A stretch of DNA of 31,707 nucleotides, taken from IMG/VR virus record IMGVR_UViG_3300032087_003108, positions 1-31,707 of that record. One strand, 5' to 3'. Position 1 is the stretch's first letter, and the number at the start of each line of letters is the position of its first letter. This DNA comes from a virus. Below the pieces are notes generated by a model. The model saw only the letters and a program-made list of their open reading frames with translations. It was not told the origin of the DNA and made no database searches. The position numbers and the translations under genes were made by a program. Positions 15,342 through 22,032 of this stretch are shown here, in pieces.

Positions 15342-15368
15342 GTAGGGGGTTTTATTTTTACCCCCTAC
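15342..15368 (-). terminator. Perfect 9-bp hairpin between gp18 and gp19
   Basis: GTAGGGGGT pairs with ACCCCCTAC around a 9-nt A-rich loop on the minus strand, starting 9 nt after the gp18 stop. No T-run follows, so it is more likely an mRNA 3'-end stabiliser or processing hairpin than a strong terminator. It abuts the gp19 late promoter. Confidence 0.6.
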
Positions 15369-15377
15369 TTTATGATA

Positions 15378-18300
15378 TTAAAGACCTGCGATCTCTCCTG
15401 TGTTTTTGATACGTAGCGGAATGTAAATAAATTCTACTGCTTTTACTGGTTCAATAGCAATATCTACATACAGCTCATTTCTGTCAATTCTTGCAGGAGT
15501 ATTGTTTGTTTCGTCACATACTACCAAGAAGTCAAATAGTGCTCTTAGTCCTACAAGTTCAACTAGCAAACTTTCTACCTGTTGTTTGATTTCATCACGT
15601 GTGATTTTATCATTTGGTTCAAACAAGTATGGTTTTGCTAATGTGTTTAGCTGACTGCGTAAGAAAACAACAAGTCTTGCAACATTGATTCTATCCAATG
15701 CACTTGCATTTCTTGCACGAGTCTTCTGTCCAAACACAACTAACCCTGCTCCTGTTAGGAACGTAATTGGGTTGACGTTGTTTGAGTACAATGTATCTCT
15801 TACACCTTCATTCAGTGCTGTTGCAACAAATTCGCCTTCGCCATTGATATAACCTGTTGATGTAGCGTTGGTTACGCCACCACGTCTTGTACCTGCTGGT
15901 GCAAACCATGGATAAGCAACTTGGTCGTTTAATGCAAATGTACGTAGTACCATGTGTGAACTTGGAACAACAATGTTGTTGCCTGAATTATCACTTGTAA
16001 ATCCACTTGGATAGTAAACACCTAGATATTCATCTCTGCTTACCAGTCCGTTGTCATTATCTTCAACAACTGTGTTTACATTGGTTGCCCATTCATTCAA
16101 GCTGGTTGCATCACTTGTTAAACGCATTGGCGAATCACCAATAACAAATGCTGTCAAGCCTCTGTCATAGTTTAGTGTGATCATTTCACCAATTAGTTCT
16201 GGATAACCTGGAGTTGCAATCAAGTTAAAGATACGTGATTCGTCATCACGGATATCTTGGTTTTCATTTAACAATGCTTGTAGTTTTTGTACTACTACTT
16301 TACGCTGTGCTTTACGTCCAAAGCTACCCGAACCATCTACTTCATTAGCTGATTCAGTTACCCAACGGTGTGGATAATAAGCTGCCATTGAATTACCGTC
16401 ATCGCTTCCTCTGCCGTTTTCAGCAGCTAAATCAATGTAGTTACGTTCAAAACGCTTTACGTTGAATCCGCTTCTACGTAGATTCCATAGCAACATGCCT
16501 TTTGGATATAGTGCTGGATCTGGAGCATCTGGATCTAAGTAATCACTTACTAGTAGGTCTGCAATATCTCCTGCTGTTCCGCTGTTTGCACCTGCTGTGT
16601 TGTAACGTGCATCTGCAAAAATTACACCGTTTTCAGTAGTTTGATCTGTTTTATCAATTTCTACCCATGTGCTTAGTGTAGCGTTGTACTTGTAAATTGT
16701 TGGGAAGTTTTCTAAATCTGCTGTGCTTACCCAAATATCGCCAGTTACCAATGCTGCGCCGCCTGATTGTGTTTCTGGTTCACTTGCACTTACAATTGGA
16801 CCTTCAGGATCTGTGTCTGGATATTCATTTGCATATCCTTTCCATTCATCTCCGTTATGTACCATGATATCAATTTCATCAATTACACTGCTATACCACA
16901 ATGCGCCGTCTGCTGCTAGTGCAGTAGGTGCTTCGTCGCCTGCTGTATATGTTAGTTCTTTCCAAAGACTTGCTACGTAGCTGTTTGCAGCACCTGTTGG
17001 ATCATCATACAAGTTTGCAGTGCCCGAAGAATCTGAATAATCCCACGCTGGGAAAGCTGAAACAAATCTTGTGTTTGTGTCAACAATTCTAATTTCACCG
17101 CCTGTTGCATGTGTGACAACAACTTTGTTACCTGCAATTACACTTGCACTTACATTTGCTAAACCTGCTGCGTTGATTGCGCCTGCTAAGTCGTCTGCGT
17201 CAGTTGTTGCACCTGTAGCAGTAAATGCTACAGTAACAGGTGTACTCATTGCTGCACTGCCTTTTGTGCTTTCACTAATTGTAAAACTACCATCGCCTGC
17301 AACAAATGTACTTGCTGTAATAGCTGCACTTGTAATTGTTGTAGCACCTGCTGCATTACGTTTAAAGATTGTAAAGTCAGCTAAGTTTGTTGCATTTTCT
17401 GTTGTGTTTGTTTGAACATAAAGATCAGTAGTTGCAAGATTTGCGCCTGCGCCTGATAAGTCCATGTTGTAAATTGCAGCATGATTTGATGCATAAATCG
17501 GAGCACTTGATGTATCCCATAATTCAGTGTCTGCATTCCAAACTTTTACGCTCCAATTAGCACCTGCATTTGGAGTAGTTGTTTTAATCCAAATACTACC
17601 GCTTGGACGATTTTCGTCTGCTGTTTTGTATGCTGGTACACTTGTATGCGCACTTGCTTGTAATTTTGGAGCAACATAATCAACTGCACCTGTAAGTCCA
17701 GCAGCAGTCAATACGCTGCCTGTACCTGCAAATTCAAATCCATCATGTGAAGATCCGTCATTATAAAATACAACTCTGTTGTTTTCTACATTACAACGTA
17801 TACCTGTACCTGCTAATGCTGTGTTAAAATCAGCTGCAAACTGTGCTGCTGTATTTGCAGTTAGTGGAAAAGTTGCGATTAGTGTAGTTCCATCAGTTTC
17901 GTTTACTGTAAGAGTATCACCTGGAGTAAATGGAGTACCGCTAACATCAGCTGTACCAGTTACACTTGCCCAACTTGCTTTCCAGTCTGCACTACCTACT
18001 GTTACCCATGTGCCTGCTGCAATCAAGCCATTGCCTGGTGATTTATAATACAATGTAGGAACTGTTGTAAGGACCACTAGAGCGTAATCGCCTACAGCAC
18101 CAACACTTGCTTTTGGTGTATAATCGCCGCCGCCAACAACTTTAGTTGAATCTGTAATAACTATAGGTGTTTTATTTGTAAAACTTTGTCCTGTAGTGTT
18201 TGTTAAAGAGACAGCACTACCGTCCCACTCAAAAATTCCGTATCTGCTATTTGCAGTATCTAACCAATATGTTCCATCTGCAGGATTAGCAGTTGTAGCT

Positions 18301-18671
18301 GTTGCACTTGCATTCAGTGCAGCTAAGTCAATGTCTGCACGTACAACATATGCTCTGTTGCTTACACCCAAATATGAGTATGCCGCTTGCAAACCATATT
18401 CGTTCTGCTCTCCGCCGTGGATTGGATTGTTATTATTATCTACATAAAATGTCGGATCACCAAATGTATCTACTAGTTCACGCTGAGAAGTAAGTAGGTA
18501 TGGTCTTCCGGCATTTGCTTTTGTGGTACCCGGAGCAATTCCTGTTCCTGCACCATTTAGTTTATTTTCGCCAGTAGCGACAAATATAATAGGTACTGTA
18601 CCTGGTTCAGCCGGAGTATAGAAACTCTCGTCAATTACCTGGACATCTACACCTGGTGATACTAATGCCAT
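15378..18671 (-). CDS. gp18: gp18 tail sheath protein with about 560 inserted residues
   Basis: A 1097-aa contractile sheath protein; T4 gp18 is 659 aa. The N-terminus (MALVSPGVDVQVIDESFY, residues 20-115 with SYLGVSNRAYVVRADI) and the C-terminal half (about 700-1097: SRIFNLIATPGYPELIGEMI, TFLTGAGLVVFGQKTRA, and the ending VEFIYIPLRIKNTGEIAGL) are clearly sheath. Residues about 120-680 are an insertion made of W-type modules (GTYWLDT 133-139, GSIWIKT 358-364, GALWYSS 589-595, GDIWVST 644-650, each followed by a hydrophobic strand and a D/N-x-W turn) alternating with two related beta domains (about 245-325 and 455-540). The insert probably faces outward. AGGAG (18681-18685) and a late box precede the ATG. 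Confidence 0.95.
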   Translation of the reverse strand: MALVSPGVDVQVIDESFYTPAEPGTVPIIFVATGENKLNGAGTGIAPGTTKANAGRPYLLTSQRELVDTFGDPTFYVDNNNNPIHGGEQNEYGLQAAYSYLGVSNRAYVVRADIDLAALNASATATTANPADGTYWLDTANSRYGIFEWDGSAVSLTNTTGQSFTNKTPIVITDSTKVVGGGDYTPKASVGAVGDYALVVLTTVPTLYYKSPGNGLIAAGTWVTVGSADWKASWASVTGTADVSGTPFTPGDTLTVNETDGTTLIATFPLTANTAAQFAADFNTALAGTGIRCNVENNRVVFYNDGSSHDGFEFAGTGSVLTAAGLTGAVDYVAPKLQASAHTSVPAYKTADENRPSGSIWIKTTTPNAGANWSVKVWNADTELWDTSSAPIYASNHAAIYNMDLSGAGANLATTDLYVQTNTTENATNLADFTIFKRNAAGATTITSAAITASTFVAGDGSFTISESTKGSAAMSTPVTVAFTATGATTDADDLAGAINAAGLANVSASVIAGNKVVVTHATGGEIRIVDTNTRFVSAFPAWDYSDSSGTANLYDDPTGAANSYVASLWKELTYTAGDEAPTALAADGALWYSSVIDEIDIMVHNGDEWKGYANEYPDTDPEGPIVSASEPETQSGGAALVTGDIWVSTADLENFPTIYKYNATLSTWVEIDKTDQTTENGVIFADARYNTAGANSGTAGDIADLLVSDYLDPDAPDPALYPKGMLLWNLRRSGFNVKRFERNYIDLAAENGRGSDDGNSMAAYYPHRWVTESANEVDGSGSFGRKAQRKVVVQKLQALLNENQDIRDDESRIFNLIATPGYPELIGEMITLNYDRGLTAFVIGDSPMRLTSDATSLNEWATNVNTVVEDNDNGLVSRDEYLGVYYPSGFTSDNSGNNIVVPSSHMVLRTFALNDQVAYPWFAPAGTRRGGVTNATSTGYINGEGEFVATALNEGVRDTLYSNNVNPITFLTGAGLVVFGQKTRARNASALDRINVARLVVFLRSQLNTLAKPYLFEPNDKITRDEIKQQVESLLVELVGLRALFDFLVVCDETNNTPARIDRNELYVDIAIEPVKAVEFIYIPLRIKNTGEIAGL

Positions 18672-18705
18672 TTTGTTGTTCTCCTAAACAATGTTATTAT
18701 AGTAT

Positions 18706-18713
18706 TATTTAGC
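18706..18713 (-). promoter_or_regulatory. Late promoter box GCTAAATA upstream of gp18
   Basis: GCTAAATA on the minus strand lies 34 nt before the sheath ATG, followed by TACTATAATAAC and an AGGAG ribosome-binding site. The 77-nt gap holds nothing else convincing; a TTAAATA at 18754-18760 inside the end of the kinase gene may be a second weak box. Confidence 0.55.
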
Positions 18714-18748
18714 AGATCTAGGGTAAAATAGCGGTTTTGAGGGGTTAT

Positions 18749-19252
18749 CTACGTATTTAATTGCCCTTTATACAGTTCATCGACCCAAAACTCTAAGTCG
18801 TTGAGTGTACCATTATTGTCAATATAAAAGTCGGCCATGTAAGGTTCTAGTGTCATACTATCTGTAGATTCTTTAGGCAAGTAGTCACTTCTGTCAACCC
18901 AAATAGCATAATCAAAAACATTTATGTTACGCATAGCAAAGTATTCACGCTTGTTTCGTAGTCCACAATAAATGTCATGTTCTGCAAAAATAGCTCTTCC
19001 TAATGTAGCAGCATCATGTGCATTCATATCACTTATAGCATTGTACCATTCAGTTCTATGGTTATGTCTGTCCGCATAACATTCTTCTTCACTGTCGTAA
19101 TTGTATTTCTTTTTTAACAAATCATAGATAAACAATTTGGAGCAGAACGCACTGCTGCTTTCAAAACTATAGTTATATTTGTCTCTAAGAATTTCGCACA
19201 CAGTGTCTTTACCGTGTCTACCATGACCAATGACTAACAATTTTTTACGCAT
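18749..19252 (-). CDS. Deoxynucleoside monophosphate kinase-like P-loop kinase
   Basis: A 167-aa P-loop kinase. GHGRHGKDT at residues 9-17 matches the GKDT-type P-loop of T4 gp1 dNMP kinase, where Asp and Thr follow the Lys. RHNHRTEWYNAISD (about 62-75) and LGRAIFAEHDIYCGLRNKREY are consistent with the lid and substrate region, and FDYAIWVDRSDYLP with a late strand and switch-like region. T4 gp1 is 241 aa, so this is a short member. It would phosphorylate dNMPs for DNA synthesis in the cytoplasm. It is unusual to find it inside the tail gene block, between SGNH and sheath. The ATG follows a TGA in frame by one codon, so no earlier start is possible, and there is no Shine-Dalgarno sequence. 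Confidence 0.78.
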   Translation of the reverse strand: MRKKLLVIGHGRHGKDTVCEILRDKYNYSFESSSAFCSKLFIYDLLKKKYNYDSEEECYADRHNHRTEWYNAISDMNAHDAATLGRAIFAEHDIYCGLRNKREYFAMRNINVFDYAIWVDRSDYLPKESTDSMTLEPYMADFYIDNNGTLNDLEFWVDELYKGQLNT

Positions 19253-19257
19253 AATTC

Positions 19258-19286
19258 AATATACTATATTATTTTGTTTTTGTCAA
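19258..19286 (-). promoter_or_regulatory. Sigma70-type promoter whose start falls on the kinase ATG
   Basis: On the minus strand TTGACA (19281-19286), exactly 17 bp, TATATT (19258-19263). The ATG of the dNMP kinase begins 5 nt after the -10 hexamer, so transcription should start within a base or two of the initiation codon. The site overlaps the end of the SGNH gene and would give the kinase early expression independent of the late operon. Confidence 0.7.
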
Positions 19287-20082
19287 TAATATATTTAGAA
19301 AATAATTCTGCCCATTTTTCTTGTGCTGCTTCTAACGGATGATCTGATTCTTTCCCGCATTTATAATTATTTTTCTTTGCCCAATCGTAAAATCCTAAAT
19401 TTTCCTCAGTATGCACAATATTGTATAAATCTAATCGTTGTTTCATATCTTCAAAGAAAATATTAGGATAATGATGTTTTAGACTTAGTAAGTCATTAAA
19501 AGCGCATGTATAATAAAATTTAACGTTATTTGATTTTAGCCAACTTGTAAGATATTCTAATTGTTGTAAAGGATAATATATATGATTATCGGCAGTAGCA
19601 CGTCTTGTATAAAATTCTAGTATTGTGCGTGTGAGATACTCATCTGATATAAACTGTCTACGTGCTAATGATTCTTTTTTTGACCACATCCTAGTTTGTC
19701 CGTCACCATCAGAAGGCAGTGAGGTCCAGAATCTATATTCGTGATCCTGTTCTGTAGAGATATCGTTTATTACAGGATATTCTCTACGTAAAATACTTGT
19801 CCACATTATCAATACAACTATGTCTTCGGCTTTGTATGATTTTAACATTTTGTTAGTTTGATAAATTACTCGTCTTACACATGAGCCGTAACCTGTGCCA
19901 GGTATTGCTGTGTTATCTACAGTAGCGTTTTTAAATAATTTTTTTTGTACCCAGTTAGCCCAAGTAAAGTTACTGCGAGGTTTTAAAATTCCTACTGTAG
20001 GTCGTGAAGCATCCCAATCTGCTAATTCAGATCCTGCTGTAAAACTACATCCTCCGGCAATAATTTTTTTTATGTTATCCAA
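19264..20082 (-). CDS. SGNH/GDSL-type hydrolase-like protein
   Basis: A 272-aa protein with SGNH-superfamily signatures: block I GGCSFTAGSE at 10-19 with candidate nucleophile S13, block II-like IPGTGYGS at 60-67, and block V D247-H248 in SDHPLEAAQ. The block III asparagine is not obvious (LIMWTS at 91-96), so the oxyanion hole may differ. Such enzymes hydrolyse or transfer acyl groups, often on polysaccharides or lipids. A role in modifying a surface glycan or the virion is possible but not shown. The start overlaps the gp13 stop by 8 nt, so it is translated with the neck gene. Confidence 0.75.
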   Translation of the reverse strand: MDNIKKIIAGGCSFTAGSELADWDASRPTVGILKPRSNFTWANWVQKKLFKNATVDNTAIPGTGYGSCVRRVIYQTNKMLKSYKAEDIVVLIMWTSILRREYPVINDISTEQDHEYRFWTSLPSDGDGQTRMWSKKESLARRQFISDEYLTRTILEFYTRRATADNHIYYPLQQLEYLTSWLKSNNVKFYYTCAFNDLLSLKHHYPNIFFEDMKQRLDLYNIVHTEENLGFYDWAKKNNYKCGKESDHPLEAAQEKWAELFSKYIIDKNKII

Positions 20083-20842
20083 TCAAGAATCCGTAACCTG
20101 TGCCGCCTGCAACTGCCATTGCTAGATCTTGTTCTAGTTTTTCCATTTCTTGCTGTGCTTCAGCTTTGAGTGCATCGCCATTTAACGATGTTCCGCCCCC
20201 GGGTCCGGCAATAGTAGCAAATTTACTACGTGCCTCTCCTAGCATGTATTTACAACTTGCTAGTGTGTAATCTTTAATCCACTGTGCTGCTTTATAATCT
20301 TTTAGCAATTGCATGTCTGGACGATAATTGTAGCAGTACAATAATGCTTCTTCTTCTGCTCTTGGACGTTGAAGTATAGTCAATTTGCTAGTTGTTGGGT
20401 TCCATTTAAATTCGATAAATGAACCAAACATACGTCCTACTAATTCTTGCTGTTGTGCAAAGAAATCATAAGTTGCAAGCCCACCAATACCTGAACCAGC
20501 TAACAAATAGGTATTTGTATATGCCAGGTTAAATGGTTCAAACAAACTGCCGCCATCTGCGCTGCCGCCTAGTCTGCTACCAACGCTTCGCCTATAAATT
20601 TTTCTTACCTCAATAATTTCTTGTGGTAATTCATACACATTCTGGTCTTGGTTAAATTTAATAGTAACATAACTTTCTTCAACACTGTTTTCACTACGCT
20701 GCCTATACTTTGTTAAAGCCTTTGTAAGTGCAGTTTCGTAGTGCATTGGGTCTAGTTCAACGTCAACCATTCCTCCACCGAGAAATGCATTCACATAATC
20801 AAATATTTGTTGTTTTTGTGTTGTAAGGTTACTGTCTGCCAT
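20075..20842 (-). CDS. gp13: gp13 neck protein (head-tail connector)
   Basis: A 255-aa neck protein that matches the marine T4-like gp13 pattern: DYVNAFLGGGMVDVELDP near the start, KYRQRSENSVEESYVTI, FEPFNLAYTNTYLLAGSG, a GRMFGSFIEFKWNP segment, LGEARSKFATIAGPGGGTS and a C-terminal GGTGYGFLIG. T4 gp13 (309 aa) and gp14 build the neck under the portal and receive the tail. I chose the ATG at 20842 with GGAG (20849-20852) 6 nt upstream; a TTG four codons earlier overlaps that ribosome-binding site and is rejected. It is transcribed divergently from gp14, from a shared 15-bp late promoter element. Confidence 0.9.
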   Translation of the reverse strand: MADSNLTTQKQQIFDYVNAFLGGGMVDVELDPMHYETALTKALTKYRQRSENSVEESYVTIKFNQDQNVYELPQEIIEVRKIYRRSVGSRLGGSADGGSLFEPFNLAYTNTYLLAGSGIGGLATYDFFAQQQELVGRMFGSFIEFKWNPTTSKLTILQRPRAEEEALLYCYNYRPDMQLLKDYKAAQWIKDYTLASCKYMLGEARSKFATIAGPGGGTSLNGDALKAEAQQEMEKLEQDLAMAVAGGTGYGFLIG

Positions 20843-20857
20843 CTTGTTCTCCAATTG

Positions 20858-20872
20858 TATTTATGCTAAATA
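20858..20872. promoter_or_regulatory. Bidirectional late promoter: two TAAATA boxes in a 15-bp inverted repeat
   Basis: The sequence TATTTATGCTAAATA holds CATAAATA on the minus strand (20858-20865, serving gp13) and GCTAAATA on the plus strand (20865-20872, serving gp14), sharing one base pair. The outer six bases form a perfect inverted repeat, TATTTA-TGC-TAAATA. The minus box is 15 nt from the gp13 ATG; the plus box is 5 nt from the gp14 ATG. Confidence 0.7.
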
Positions 20873-20877
20873 TACAT

Positions 20878-22032
20878 ATGCCACGTTTGAGTTTATATAG
20901 GCCTGAAAGGTCACACGACTACGATTTCTTAGACAAAATGATCTATGAACAATTCACTGTAGGTGGAACCGACTTGTTGATACACAAGTACTTAGGTCCT
21001 AAATCTGTAAGTGCAGATGATGCTACACCAGAACAACCAGCATATGATGTGGTTGCAGAAACAAATATACAAGATTTATTATTTTTAGAAAATAGAGATA
21101 GAAAATACGACGAAGATATCTATACAGTAAGAGCACATTACAATGTACAAGACCAAGACTTTGATCTAAGTCAGTTTGGTTTATTTTTACAAAATGACAC
21201 ATTGTTTATGACAATGCATATAAATGCAAGTGTTAAAACATTAGGTAGAAAAATCATGCCCGGTGATGTTTTTGAACTTCCGCATTTAGTAGATGAATAT
21301 GCAGCTAATGATTTTAGTGTAGTGCTAAAACGTTTTTATGTTGTAGATGAAGTAACTAGGGCAGCAGAAGGATTTAGCCAAACTTGGTATCCTCATTTGT
21401 ATAGAGTGCGTGTAAAACAAATTATGGATTCACAAGAATACAAAGACATTTTGGATCTACCCGCAGATGATGAAGCAGGAAATACTTTACGTGATGTTCT
21501 AAGTACATATGAAAAAGAAATGCAAATCAATGACGCTGTTATTGCTCAAGCAGAAGAATATGCAAATCAAAGCGGGTATAGTACAATCCAATTTTATACA
21601 TTGAGTGTAAAAGAAAACGGCGAAGTTGCAATTGTAAGCACTGATTATCAAGACCTATTAGTGGACGGTACTATTACCAGTGACACAGTTTTTGTAACAC
21701 CCGACGGTAACGGATATCAAGGTTATCTAGTAGGTGATGGTATACCGCCTAATGGTGCGCCGTTTAGTCAAGGTACTGGATTTCCTTCAGGTGCCGATGT
21801 TGGTGCTTATTTTTTAAGAACCGACTTGCTGCCAAACAGACTGTTTAGATATGATGGCAACAGCTGGAAGAAAATAGAAGATGCTGTAAGAACAACTATG
21901 ACAAATGATGATACTAGAGATACTCTAAAAGGAACATTTATCAATAACACTACTGTAAATACAATCGGTGGCGAAGAAGTTGTTGAAAGACAAGCACTAA
22001 GCAAAGCACTAAGAGCAAAGGCAAATAACTAA
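20878..22032 (+). CDS. gp14: gp14 neck protein
   Basis: A 384-aa neck protein with strong similarity in kind to cyanophage gp14: MPRLSLYRPE at the start, YEQFTVGGTDLLIHKYLGP, ETNIQDLLFLENRDRKYD, FGLFLQNDTLFMTMHIN, KIMPGDVFELPHLVDEYA and AAEGFSQTWYPHLYRVRVK. T4 gp14 is 256 aa; the extra C-terminal part (about 240-384) contains a W-type module (AYFLRTD, LFRYDGNSWKKI, about 310-335) also seen in the sheath. With gp13 it closes the head after packaging. I chose the ATG at 20878, as the protein family begins MPRL; an ATG five codons earlier lies inside the promoter boxes. There is no Shine-Dalgarno sequence. Its stop overlaps the gp15 start (TAATG). Confidence 0.92.
   Translation: MPRLSLYRPERSHDYDFLDKMIYEQFTVGGTDLLIHKYLGPKSVSADDATPEQPAYDVVAETNIQDLLFLENRDRKYDEDIYTVRAHYNVQDQDFDLSQFGLFLQNDTLFMTMHINASVKTLGRKIMPGDVFELPHLVDEYAANDFSVVLKRFYVVDEVTRAAEGFSQTWYPHLYRVRVKQIMDSQEYKDILDLPADDEAGNTLRDVLSTYEKEMQINDAVIAQAEEYANQSGYSTIQFYTLSVKENGEVAIVSTDYQDLLVDGTITSDTVFVTPDGNGYQGYLVGDGIPPNGAPFSQGTGFPSGADVGAYFLRTDLLPNRLFRYDGNSWKKIEDAVRTTMTNDDTRDTLKGTFINNTTVNTIGGEEVVERQALSKALRAKANN

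Noticed and set aside
20843-20854. A longer start for gp13 at TTG (20854)
   Set aside because: It overlaps the GGAG ribosome-binding site of the ATG at 20842.
20863-20877. An upstream ATG for gp14 (20863)
   Set aside because: It lies inside the two late boxes, before any possible late transcript start, and the protein family begins MPRL at 20878.
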